Assembly (NCBI GenBank): GCA_000934385.1
Contig: KN880577.1
Coordinates: forward strand, 1 to 61,566
DNA length: 61,566 nucleotides
Direction: 5' to 3'
Source: Cylindrobasidium torrendii FP15055 ss-10
Taxonomy: Eukaryota > Basidiomycota > Agaricomycetes > Agaricales > Physalacriaceae
Shown here: in pieces, positions 48,471 to 59,154 of the stretch
How positions within the stretch are numbered: the first letter of the stretch is position 1
Layout: every line of letters begins with the position of its first letter
The notes under the pieces: model-generated
The model's input: only the letters and a program-made list of their open reading frames with translations
Told to the model about the DNA's origin: nothing
The model's database searches: none
Program-made: the position numbers and the translations under genes

Positions 48471-49323
48471 TTACATCTCTTCATCCTCTAATAGATCCTC
48501 GACTGGATAGTCTCCGACTTTCACTTTGTTGGGACGAACAAACACACCATACTTTGGCCGGCACTCAAAGTATCTGACTCCCTGCACACTGCCGTCGTTC
48601 TTGCCCAGTGGCTCGTCGTACTCGACGCCGACCCAGACACCAGATTTGTCGCCGAACTGGGTCTGGCCAACGAAACGCACGACGCCCCGCTTGCTGAGTT
48701 CGGCATCGTTAGATTCGACTTCGCAGCGTGCGCCAAGGGTTATGTGGGAAGTGTCTGTGACAGCAGATGGGGACAATTCTTGTGCTTGGTCGGCAAATCG
48801 ACCAACTTTGTTGCGCTGCTTGTATGCGAGAACAGTATCTATACGCGTATGAATACACGAACAGGATGAAATGATTGGGACGCACCGGCGCGGGCAGCAT
48901 ACTCCTCTTCTGTGAGCTCAAACTTGTCCACTTGAGACGTGTCGGTGAGCTGGCCAGTAAATGACACGGACGGATTGAGGTCAGTGACCTGGGAGATGTT
49001 AACACGAGGTCGGATGGTGGACGCGTCGACGCGCTTTGATCATCTGCATGTTCTGCGCGCCATAGAAGCCAAGTGGTTTCGCATCGTCTGCGAGCTCTGC
49101 AATGGGTGTGGTATCGCTTTCGGTGCTATACAAAGCAAGAGACTGGCTGGACACAGGAACACCGGTGATGAGCTCGAGTTTGCCCTGCAGCCAGGTCAAC
49201 ATGGTGCGAACGACGATGGACGTAATCAAGCACCTTGAGGTTTCCTATCGTCGTATGAAGATCCAGGCGACGCTCAGAGCGCGTATCGGGCGAGACGACG
49301 AAGATGTTGACGATATTCGACAT
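48471..49323 (-). CDS. tubulin-folding cofactor B (Alf1-like)
   Basis: Four exons (49323-49234, 49184-49035, 48988-48886, 48838-48471) join to 236 residues. The N-terminal ubiquitin-like domain ([20 protein letters not shown] ... [13 protein letters not shown]) is followed by [20 protein letters not shown] and a C-terminal CAP-Gly domain. That domain has [20 protein letters not shown], then [12 protein letters not shown] and [11 protein letters not shown]. The tail ends in acidic residues with a Met (EDLLEDEEM). The protein helps fold alpha-tubulin with cofactor E. The second intron (49034-48989) must begin with GC (GCGCGT) to keep the frame, and its 46-base length is normal here. It shares a 152-base promoter with the F-box gene to the right. 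Confidence 0.95.
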
Positions 49324-49475
49324 GGTTGGGCGATGGAAAGAGATATCATGAGGCCTTGTTATGTTCGGCAATTGCCGAGAGCTCTTTCTCTCACAAGTCA
49401 AGACGTCTACGATCGTCCTTCTTGTTCTCTTACCCCCACCATTATCCTCCGAGTGGCACAACGACAGTCTACATA
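49324..49475. promoter_or_regulatory. 152-base bidirectional promoter
   Basis: This spacer separates the start codons of tubulin cofactor B (minus) and the F-box gene (plus). It is pyrimidine-rich on the plus strand, with no TATA box, and must hold both core promoters and leaders. Confidence 0.55.
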
Positions 49476-51080
49476 ATGGCGTCCGTGAAGCCTTTTCCGC
49501 CACTGGAGGAGGATATTGTCCGTAACATCCTCAAGCACTTGTCCCAATGCGACCTTTACGAAGTGGCCCAAACATCCCGCAGGCTACATGCCATCGCGCT
49601 CCCCATTCTATATCGCAACGTCTCCTACGGCTCTCACATCCTCGCTCAACAAAACGAGTGGCTTTGGCGTCCCAATCACGAGCTACCGACTCTCCGGCGA
49701 TGCGTCCTGAGCGTCAGGTTTTCCCACGAGACTCCTCAAATCGAATTGCCAGCACAAATGACCCGCAGCGTCACGGATGAGCCACTCGGTTGGCGCACCA
49801 CAGCAAGCACGGCCTCGCACCGGTCCTCTCGCTTTGGAAGCGGAAACGCCATGTATCCCATGCTCGACCTCTATGCCGCGCCCCATTTCAAGCGACTCGA
49901 GACTCTGCAACTAGAATGCCTCGGGTTTGGCAGTGTCAGCAAGCTGCTATCCAAGATTATAGCCATTCCAACTTTGCGCTCCCTGTCAATCCGATCCTGC
50001 ACATTCGATGACCACTCAGAACGCATAACAGACGAGCTGGCTGCCGACTTCAAGCGACTGTGTCTCACCCATCTAGAAATGAAAGAGATCACTGGACCGA
50101 GGCCACATGTCTATCTCCTGTCTCCTCCCACTCTTCGCTCAGTGTCCTGTTCAATCACCCACCTCCTCCAGTACCGCCGCTCCCTTCCAGAATCCTTCTC
50201 GATGGCCCTCGAACACCTCAACGTTAGCGGTTGCGAGTCAGACCTACTCACTGATTACGCGCAAGGTTTTGCCAACTTTCTGAGACAACTTCCCCAGTTG
50301 ACCTCTCTTGTTATGAACGTTCCTACACGCAGGAGGACGACGCTGGATCCATTGAACCTCACTCCTGGTGGCGGATGGGGCGGGGGCGCTGCTTTCGGCG
50401 GCGCAAACGGCTCCTTTGATCAATCAAACTACGAGTTCCCCCGGATCCCGAACCTTACTTCGTTCGCCGGAAACGCTGCTCTCATTCAAGCCATGGCAAA
50501 AACAGGCTGTCCTCTCCAGGTAGTGACCATGCTTGAAGTCGAACCAGTCCACCACGCGATCCCTGCACTCGAAGCTTTGGCACACGGCGGTCCTTCAAGG
50601 GATATGCGTGAGTTGAGTGTGGACGTTACGGTCTGGGACAAGGAGTTTTTGTTGGCAGCCATGTATCTCTTTCCCGAGCTCACAAAGTTGGTTATCCGGC
50701 ACCATGGGCACCGCCATGGGGGCGACGTCCCTCCGACTGAAGACTTCCTTGTGGGGATGTCGGCAGAGTATCTCTCGCGCTTCGAGCGTCTCAAGTGCAT
50801 CGAGATATATAACCCGTACGATTCGACAATGTCGCACTATGCAAACGACAAGATATCTGTGCCCGTGCCATCATGGCGGGCTACCGATATCTTTGTCGAC
50901 GACAGGAAGATGGACAGGCCGACGGTGGTGGATGAGAATCCTGGAGCGGCGGCGAGTGAGGACATTGTGTCTGTGGTCGCTGGCTGGAGCCGCTATTCCA
51001 AGACGATTGAGGAGGTCAGATTGGAAAGAGGCAAAGTCATATTGAGGAGTGGCACCGTCTGGGATCGATACGCGCTGTGA
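49476..51080 (+). CDS. F-box-like / leucine-rich protein
   Basis: A single exon of 534 residues begins MASVKPFPPLEEDIVRNILK, then HLSQCDLYEVAQTSRRLHAI and LPILYRNVSYG, an F-box fold. The remainder has irregular leucine-rich repeats (FKRLETLQLECLGFG, IPTLRSLSIRSC, MALEHLNVSGCESD). There is a Gly-rich loop (TPGGGWGGGAAFGGANG) near residue 295. It is probably an SCF ligase substrate adaptor; the target is unknown. The ATG at 49476 is chosen because it immediately precedes the F-box and follows an ACATA context. Confidence 0.85.
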   Translation: MASVKPFPPLEEDIVRNILKHLSQCDLYEVAQTSRRLHAIALPILYRNVSYGSHILAQQNEWLWRPNHELPTLRRCVLSVRFSHETPQIELPAQMTRSVTDEPLGWRTTASTASHRSSRFGSGNAMYPMLDLYAAPHFKRLETLQLECLGFGSVSKLLSKIIAIPTLRSLSIRSCTFDDHSERITDELAADFKRLCLTHLEMKEITGPRPHVYLLSPPTLRSVSCSITHLLQYRRSLPESFSMALEHLNVSGCESDLLTDYAQGFANFLRQLPQLTSLVMNVPTRRRTTLDPLNLTPGGGWGGGAAFGGANGSFDQSNYEFPRIPNLTSFAGNAALIQAMAKTGCPLQVVTMLEVEPVHHAIPALEALAHGGPSRDMRELSVDVTVWDKEFLLAAMYLFPELTKLVIRHHGHRHGGDVPPTEDFLVGMSAEYLSRFERLKCIEIYNPYDSTMSHYANDKISVPVPSWRATDIFVDDRKMDRPTVVDENPGAAASEDIVSVVAGWSRYSKTIEEVRLERGKVILRSGTVWDRYAL

Positions 51081-52080
51081 ATGGACTACGTTGTATATTA
51101 TCTAGCTTCCGTTTCGTGTAATATTATTGTATGCTAACTCACTGGATATAAGTATGAGTACAGTGCTTGTGATTTGCATTCCTGGAGGATTCATTATATC
51201 GTGCCAGAACAACAATCGCATTCATCGTTGTGAGCTCAATGACGGTGCGCCCGGTTCCAGGACTGGCTTTCAGTTGTCTGGTATATAGCTCGAGAACCAG
51301 TATGGAACGTTAACCGCCAGTTCCACGGGCGTGTTGTTTTGGTACCCACATTGTCAAAGATGGATTGGATTGAACGGAAGAATACAGACAGACAAATGAA
51401 GGCACTAGTTTTCTCTCCACTGGTGTGTGCAGGCAGTACACCTACCATGGGTGTTGGTTCGAGGGACTGTAATCGAGACAAGGCGTACCGGTAAACTGTG
51501 CAGACGTTAGCCCATGATTACATGACGGAGGCAAAGAGTACGACGCACATGTAGTCATGGGCTCATCTGCCGAACGGATCTGAAGCTGGTAGAAGTATGC
51601 TTTGTCGTTGTCGCATTTTGTACACGACGCTTCGAATCCATTAGCGTATGCTCAGATGGTGTAGTGATAGCAAACCTTGTGTGGAATCCGCATGCTCCCA
51701 CGCCTGTGCCCCTCCAAGCACATCATCGACCTCTTTCCGCTTCAAATGTGTTCTCGAAGTCATCTTTCCGCAATTTCAGCTACGGATTCAATGCTTCAAG
51801 GTATGCAAACCCGCACCTGCTTTGTGATAGGAAACTCATATGGACAGGTGTTGCATGCCCATTTATTCAAGCCAGAATTAGAGGAGATGACGAGGATGTT
51901 TGCGCAGGTCGGACAGAACAACATGATGGTGAAGGTGAAAGCAGTAAGAAATGATCGCTATCCAATTGAGCTTGTCTTATCTTATCTTCTTCGCACGTGG
52001 TTATCGAGTGGCGTGTATAGCTTCCAAGATTGAAGACACAGCCTTGGCATCAACTATCTCTCTTCTTGACCACCATTATC
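51081..52080. other. 1 kb without a recognised gene
   Basis: Frames at 51236-51481 (minus) and 51677-52033 (plus) lack an ATG in good position or any family feature. The interval holds the F-box 3' end and the SPRY gene promoter. Confidence 0.4.
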
Positions 52081-53186
52081 ATGCCAGGTTTCTTCAATAA
52101 ACTCAAGAGCTCACTAAACAGTTCTTCCTCTTCGAAACCGTACGATGCGACCAGGGGACAAGGACCTATCCCCAAGTATGCTCCGCCAGAATGGAGCGCT
52201 GCCCCCGAGCAAAGTGTTCGTTGATATCCAATCTGTATATCCTCTGAATCTTTCATTTCATTTCTATTTCGTGCCACGGCCTGAGTCAACACTGACCACC
52301 TCGTTCAGCACCGTCTAGGGCTCTTCAGAGATGTCCCAGAAGACGAATACGAGGCTGCAGAAGAATTCTGCGCAAATGTGCCTATGGAAGCGCCACGAAT
52401 TATCCCCTCCCATCAAATCGAATGCATAAATGCCATTGGCGCGCGTGCATGGGGGATATCCCCCGCCGAGCAAGGCTCGCGGTTCGCAGGGGTGGTCACT
52501 CATGGACCGCGAGATGGCAAGGAGAAGGACACGAAGGCGCCTGGAACCGTGCGTGTACAGACGGACGCACAGTGCGGCGACTATTGTCTTTTGAGTGATC
52601 TACCCATCATGGCAGGAAATTATACCATCCCAGGCAAAGTGGGTGTGTATTTCGAGATACTGATCCACTACATGGACCCGAAAGGCTTCATTTCTGTTGG
52701 TACGATTGTCCTGCTCATCCTCCACACGTCACTCATGGTTTTATAGGAACTGCATGCCGGCCGTATCCATTGTGGAGACACCCAGGCTGGAACCGTGGGA
52801 GTGCAGCTCTTCACCTCGACGACATGCGCAAGTTTTTTGAAGACCCGGATGGCGGACGAGACTACACCAGTGCCCTGAAGGCCATTCGTGCCGGCGACAC
52901 TATCGGCTGTGGACACGAATTCCAAACTGGCGCCTTGTTCTTCACGTATAACGGCTTGCGCCTTCCCAGCGCCTTCACTGGCATCTACCTTCCGCGGAGA
53001 AATTTCGACGTGTATGCGGCGGTTGGCGTTGAAGGCGCTTGTGACTTTGAGGTGAACTTCGGTGGAGAATTTGTCAAGTGGCAGGAGGGGAACGAGTGGC
53101 AATGGAAAGTGGATGGCATCTTTGGACAACTAGGACCTGTCGAGGTTCTAGATGAGGAACTTCCTGCGTACACTCGAATGGCCTGA
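52081..53186 (+). CDS. SPRY domain protein
   Basis: Three exons (52081-52215, 52309-52699, 52747-53186) join to 321 residues. The N-terminus (MPGFFNKLKSSLNSSSSSKP) is amphipathic and Ser-rich. The SPRY region shows AGNYTIPGKVGVYFEILI, GFISVGTACRPYPLWRHPGW, a DDMRKFFED segment, GDTIGCGHEFQTGALFFTYN, and FDVYAAVGVEGACDFEVNFG. This is the RanBPM/Ssh4-type fold used for protein-protein binding. Ssh4-like proteins have a membrane segment and a PY motif for Rsp5 ubiquitin ligase; here there is no clear membrane helix, so a cytoplasmic adaptor role is inferred. The first intron is long for this region (93 bases). Confidence 0.85.
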
Positions 53187-53453
53187 GCCTTTGTAGCATA
53201 GTGATTTATATCCAACATTACGCGTGTTTGTCACTAAACTGCATATGCAGTAATCGAGAGACTGCGTACTTGTGCATGCTATGGGCCATTTGAAAACGAA
53301 TGACGCCGCTTGGACGAGATTATCGACTCCAATGGAATTAAAACCACACTCGCTAGACAATGGTACACGCAGACTCAGGCCAGACACTGATATCCATCCA
53401 GAAGATTCTGTACTATTACACTTCCTATTTGACTTGCATTGAAGATCCATGAT

Positions 53454-54684
53454 TTACGTCTCAGTCTCCTGGGGACGTACAACGAGCTTCTCCCCGCTAA
53501 TCTCGTTATTTTCCAACCTCTTCAAACCCGATACAATGCCGTTCAACCCTCCAGGAATAACTTCAAGACGGTTGGGCTGCCAAACATGTGAGCTTCCTCC
53601 TTGCCCTTTGTACGAGGGGAGAGAATGACGCACCCTGATGATCTTCTCCTCGAGGAGCCTACCAACCTTCGCCCATAGTTTCTCACCAAATACTTCATGC
53701 CCGGGGGCGAACGACGAACCAAAGACGTTGAGGAACGTCTTATCTGCTGGTTTCTCGGAGCGCTTGTCCTCTCCAACGGTGATGACTGCACCCTCCGTGC
53801 TCACAATCTTTGTTGCAATCTCTTGCGACTCGGCAGATGCTACAGCATCGTACACAATTTTCGCAGGACCGGATACCGCGGTGTCTAGCTTCTCGAGGGG
53901 AACGGCGGCGCGATCGACGAGCTGGGTCGCGCCAAGGTCGGCCAGGAGGGCATGATGTTTCTTCGAAGCGTATGCAACGATGGTCGAGAATCCAAGGAAT
54001 TTGGAAAGTTGGATGGCTATTGCATTTTTAAGATGGCAAAGGGAAGGGTATAACGGGGAACGCACCATATTGGCCGACAGAGGAACTTCCGCCGATGATC
54101 ACGATTGTCTGGTCCTTCTGCTGGGGCGCAGGCCATTCGACGTCGGGGTTAAGGCCTGCACCAAGGCCCTTTCCGCCAAACAGGCCAGTGACGGCAGCAA
54201 GGAAGGCTACGGGGATGGTCGCAGCTTGGTCGAAAGCCAAGCTTTCTGGAATCTGGGCAAGATTTTAGCATTCTGGGAACTACCACCGCTGGAAACGCAC
54301 CTTGGCAATGAACCGTTCAGGAATCAGGGTATACTGCTGGAAAGTCGCGCGGTCGTTCGTGAAGTATCCCTGCGCGAGGCTAAACAGAGCATTAGTTTAT
54401 GGCCCAAGTCGCGTTAGCTGATACACGCACATCCTATCCCCCTTCTTGAACTTTGTTACGCCATCTCCCAGAGCCTCAACCTCTCCGGCCAGATCTGTCC
54501 CAAGGATAGCCGGATAATTCTTGATAAACGCTGCATATTTCTGAATTTTCCAGTCGACTGGGTTCAGCGCCGTCGCGTGAATCTTGATGAGAATCTCGCC
54601 CGCCGGCGGTGTCGGGATATCCCTAGTGTTGACGACGAAATCGCCTTTCGGTTTTTCGAGAAAAAGGGCTTGTTGGGTGGACAT
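53454..54684 (-). CDS. zinc-independent MDR enoyl reductase / quinone oxidoreductase-like, copy 1
   Basis: Five exons on the minus strand start at an ATG at 54684 (MSTQQALFLEKPKGDFVV) and give about 350 residues. The GroES-like part shows PPAGEILIKIHATALNPVDW, NYPAILGTDLAGEVEALGDG and KFKKGDR. The nucleotide-binding part shows DQAATIPVAFLAAVTGLFGG and IVIIGGSSSVGQYG (GxxSxxG). It lacks the catalytic zinc ligands of alcohol dehydrogenases, placing it with quinone reductases and trans-acting enoyl reductases (ToxD-like). It would reduce C=C or quinones with NADPH. Introns: 54431-54380, 54303-54256, 54067-54021 and 53633-53579, approximately. Copy 2 lies 430 bases upstream on the same strand. 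Confidence 0.85.
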
Positions 54685-55114
54685 AGTGGTGGGAAAAGGA
54701 GGAGATCAGATTTGTGCCGATGAGCCTCAGCTATATCCCTTGGACGGCTGGAGCACGCCATTGCGGATGTTGCGTCAATCGCCAGAAAGCCGGCTGAGGG
54801 CGATGCGAATGAGGCCATTCTGGTGGAATCCCGAGCGTGGACGATGATATTCACGCCATCTACTAAACTGGTTACTATATTGCCATTATCATCTGTTATG
54901 TAAGAATTGGACACACAAATGGCGCCACTGTGCTTCTCAAATAACCGTTCAAGCCGAGAAAGCCATCGACGATTTGATTTTCGCCGGCGAACTTGAAGGT
55001 ACCGGTAAAGTCGCGGTAAAGAAAGGCAAGACAGGATCACGTGTGTGCAGACGCGAGTTTCGGACATTGTAACATCAACACATTAATTCTACTTTTTATG
55101 CATCTTGCCTTCAT
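54685..55114. other. spacer between the tandem reductase copies
   Basis: No gene seen. It must hold the promoter of copy 1 and the 3' end of copy 2. Confidence 0.35.
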
Positions 55115-56360
55115 TCATTCCGTCTCTTGAGGGTGTACGACAAGTTTGTACCCACTAACCATATTATTCTCCAACCTCTTCAAGCCTGGAAGAACACCAC
55201 GCAAGCCTCCAGGGACGACCTCTAGCCGGTTGGGCTAACGAAGTCCATTAGCTATCCCGACTTCGGTGACATATCCTACGGAACACACCTGGATGACCCT
55301 TTCCTCGAGGAGCCTTTCAACTTTGGCCCATAGCCTTTCTCCAAAAACTTCGTGCCCGGCCGCAAACGAGGTTGCAAAGACCGCAAAGAACGTCTTGTCT
55401 TTTGCCTTTGCCTCCTCCGAACGCTCATCCTCGTTGACACTGATGGCAGCACCTTCTGGGCTCACAATCTTTGGCGCAACCTCTTGGGCTTCAACAGAGG
55501 ATACACAGTCGAACACTATCTCCACGGGGCCGGATACGGCGGTGTCCAGCCTGTCGAGGGGTACGGCAGCTCTATCGATGAATCCAGTCGCACCAAGCTC
55601 GGCCAAGTAGGAGTGGTGTTTCTGGGAAGCGTATGCTATAATGTTTGTGAATCCAAGAAATTTAGCGAGCTGGATGACTATGGGGCATATGTCAGTCGGG
55701 CTGGCTGGGAAAGAGATGATGTAGACGCAACCATATTGGCCAACAGAGGTGCTACCACCAATGACGAAGATGGTTTGACCAGTCTGTTGCGGTGCGGGCC
55801 AATCAACGTTGGGATTCAGTCCAGCGCCAATGCCTTTTAAATTCTCCCCGAAAAGTCCAGTGACGGCTGCAAGGAAGGCGACGGGGATAGTCGCGGCTTG
55901 GTCGAATGATATACTGTCCGGAATCTACAAACGATCAACGCTCGTTGCGAAGGTATATCATAGCAAACCAACCTTTGCAATTTAATGTTCTGGAATGAGA
56001 GTGTACTGCTGAAATGATGCGCGGTTGTTCGTAAAGAAACCCTGCGCGAGGCTAGTAGGGAACAGAAAGTCAGTTGAGTTCGCGCAGGTTCAACCGGCAT
56101 ACGCACATTCTGTCTCCCTTCTTGAATTCTGTTACACCTTTTCCTACAGCCTCGACTTCTCCTGCGATGTCTGTGCCAAGGATGGCTGGATAGTCTTTGA
56201 GGAAGAATGCGTACTTCTGAAGCTGCCAGTCGATTGGATTGAGCGCCGTTGCGTGTATCTTGACGAGGATCTCGCCCGCAGGCGCTGTAGGAATGTCCCT
56301 CTGTTGTAGGATGAAATTTCCTTTGGCTTTCTCGAGGAAGAGTGCTCCTTGGGTGGGCAT
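55115..56360 (-). pseudogene. MDR reductase copy 2, with an in-frame stop
   Basis: This copy parallels copy 1 exon by exon: MPTQGALFLEKAKGNFILQQ, AGEILVKIHATALNPIDW, NYP-like DYPAILGTDIAGEVEAVGKG, TIFVIGG-type nucleotide motif, LGATGFIDRAAVPLDRLDTA, and a C-terminus PNRLEVVPGGLRGVLPGLKR. The small second exon reads NNRASFQQYTLIPEH then TAA (55982-55984), where copy 1 has IPERFIAK. No nearby alternative splice restores the frame. The rest is undamaged, so inactivation is recent or the base is a sequence error. The frame is also open upstream of 56360 to an ATG at 56444, but copy 1 supports the start at 56360. Confidence 0.75.
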
Positions 56361-57033
56361 GATGTGCAAAATATGGTCGTCCAGCATCAGCGGTTGGTGG
56401 TTATATAACGCCATTTGCTGTAAGGCCGAAAGTAGCTTATTCATGCCAAGATGAACTTGAACTCATCCTAGGCGTATTCAGCAAAGGATTAATCAGAGGA
56501 GAGGAGAGGACAGACGTACGCAGTGCCGCCTGGCCGAAGCCAAGTAGTTTCATTGAATGAGTCGCCCAAGAAGGTTCATCAAGCCGGAATGCCTATTAGA
56601 GTCTGGACACACAAACTGTGCTCCTCTGGTCATGTGTACCACTGGTTTGACCGGTGTGTACCTCAGGATTATTGACGAGTGTTACAAAAGTGAGAACCTG
56701 AGAAGACCTGATATGATGGCATCAATTGATGCGCTGATTGGTCGGCCATCGGGCCCCGAGTGGCGTTGCTCGTGATATGCGTCATCGCCAGCCATGCCCT
56801 TCCTCAATCCTTCGCTGAGACTGGCAAATTCCTTCGACGATCCTTCGACAACGGCGACAGTGTGTGACGCAGACCGGGGCAGAGTGGACTACTACTGCAT
56901 GGACCGGGAAGAACGACGAGCTCTTCTCCAGAGACCACCACTACAGTTGCCCTTTTCTTTTCTTTCTCCGCCCTGACTCCTCCCTCCCTGATGGTAAATT
57001 GCCAATGGAGATATTCCTTCCAACGCGGAACTA
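56361..57033. other. no gene seen
   Basis: This divergent spacer between reductase copy 2 and the next F-box gene contains short frames only. It should hold both promoters. Confidence 0.35.
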
Positions 57034-58594
57034 ATGCCGATTGCAGCACCCAAATTCGGGACAATGCGCTCTGATTACACCAGGGTGCGTGTCGGTATAA
57101 AATAAACAGAAAAGAAAAACAGACGATTTACTATCGGATAGCGATTTCTGTGTGAAGCAGCACGCCAGTGTGCATGCTCTCCCTGCAGAACTGCTTACCA
57201 TTGTCTTCCACCTCGTGCTAGACGGCACCTTCTGCATCGCTCCCCAGACGATAGGCCGAACAGGTCCTTGGGCCCTCGCACAGGTATGCCGCGTGTGGCG
57301 GGAACTTGTGCATAATGAGGCGGGTCTCTGGATGGCTTTCTACTTTGCCTACGCACCACACGAGCTTTGGCGTCCGCACTACCGTGGCCTCCAAACAGCA
57401 CTGCAGAGCGTCTTGCGGCTCTCAAGACACGCTCCACTCGATATCATCTTTCCCTCGCGGCAGGACATTTCAGAGTTGTTACTTTATGACCTCTTAGCCG
57501 ATGCCTCGCGTTGGCGGTCGGTAAAGTTCGTGGGTATCACCGACGACCTTCGACCGCTACGCAAGGTCGCACGGGACGTGAGCCTTTCGCCTGACAAGAT
57601 TCCATTTGAACGTCTGGAGACGGTAGAATTCAAAATGGAGAGCATCCTCGACTTGGAGGTTATGGAGGCCTTCAGGACTGCCAGAAACCTGAAGCATCTG
57701 CGGCTGTACGGTTACAGCGGGCAGTCGATGAGCAATACCGTCTCGCTGGTCGACTTTCCATGGCCTCAGCTGACCCACCTCAGTATCAACACGGATTTCT
57801 CCATCATCACGTACCGCTTACTCGAAAGCTGCGTCAACCTCGAGACGTTTCACGAGACGAGCCACAAACTGTCGTGGTTTTCGGGACACGCCATGCTCCC
57901 CATTCTTGTCCATCCCCATATCCGTTCCTTGCACGCCACAGACTGCCAATTACTCACACTACTCGCATGTCCCCGCCTCGAACACTTCTCGTTCCGGGCA
58001 TCCACCAAATGTGCACAGGAGATCGCCGAGTTCGTCAGACGTAGCGCCAGCCCGGCTCTTTGCCCGCCCACCTCACTCGAGATCTGGCTCACGCCGCATC
58101 TTACGCCGTCGCCCTCCTCCTTTGTCCCGTTACTCTCACCGTTCGCTGCATGGCCCATCACACATCTCAAGATCGACATTCGCGCCCGAGAGACGGTGTT
58201 TTTCAAGATGTGCAGCTTCCTGGCGGGGATGCCGGAGGTGCTGCCTTTTCTCGAGTGCTTAGGCGCAAGGATGGACTTTCGCAGAACGTGGGAGAGTGGA
58301 TTCTTCGAGGCTAAAGAGAAAGCTTCTGTCGTCAAAGCGGTCGCTGCTCTTCATGATCGTGCCTCGGCACGGAGACTGAGGCGATTCAGTGTAGAGGTGC
58401 TGGTTTGCGACGCACACGAAGGGTGGCTTGGTCAGGAGCCCATGACAGTCGTCTGCCGACGTTTCTTTAGTGACTTGGAGAAAGAGCTGCCCTTGGGGTT
58501 GGAGTTTGACGGTGTGACGACGTACGATGGTGAGCTTTGCTGCATTAGTTTTGCTCAAATACTCACACATTCCCTAAGCCTCCAGTTTGGGTGA
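57034..58594 (+). CDS. F-box-like protein
   Basis: The large frame from 57158 reads VHALPAELLTIVFHLVLDGT, then GPWALAQVCRVWRELVHNEA and GLWMAF, an F-box-like domain. It has no ATG of its own. A short first exon, 57034-57084 (MPIAAPKFGTMRSDYTR), joins in phase across an intron at 57085-57157 with GTGCGT and GAAG borders. The body has leucine-rich features (RNLKHLRLYGY, WPQLTHLSINTD). The 3' end is uncertain: the frame stops at 58594, but GTGAGC near 58530 and CCTCCAG near 58584 form a possible last intron that would add about 40 residues. It probably acts as an SCF adaptor. Confidence 0.75.
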
Positions 58595-59154
58595 CTCCGA
58601 TGATTTCACGACGGTTTATGGATGAATGTCAACATGATTTACCTACGATGATACTTTATGGGCAAGGGCTAATAGATGGCGCAGCCAAACTTCACCTTTG
58701 ATATTTATGGCGGTTTTTGTGCAGATACCTATGATAAGGTCACTGTAAAACTGGTACTATTCGTCGTGATCAACTCTTGGATGCAATGAGCTGGGTTCAG
58801 GGTGATTTATAGTGCATGCAGATGCTCTATAACCGACGTCTGTGATTAACTGGCCCACGGGAGGGTACACCATGCGGCTGGTTCATGCGGGCTGCAAAGT
58901 ATCTAGTGCTACATTTGTGTCGTATTCAACCCATTTTTCTCTTTCTTTTCCGGTATGGGATTGGGAGCAGCCATTGTTAAACTTGATTCTGGTCGGCGAG
59001 ATTTACGGTTATGTATCGGCATCAAAGTTGCTAAATACGCCCATGACGCGTTTGATGACCGGACCCGGGAAATGGCAAGGGCCTTCACTCTGCTCTTTAC
59101 CGCGGTATTGCCTGCAGTGAGCGCTGTTTTTCTTCTTTCTTTCCTTCTCTGACG
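58595..59154. promoter_or_regulatory. DGAT2 upstream region
   Basis: No gene seen. The last 60 bases before the ATG at 59155 are a pyrimidine-rich leader (TTTTTCTTCTTTCTTTCC), common before highly expressed fungal genes. Confidence 0.4.

Noticed and set aside
51650..51735. tRNA-like start (GATGGTGTAGTGATAGCA)
   Set aside because: No B box (GGTTCGA) at the right distance and no acceptor stem.
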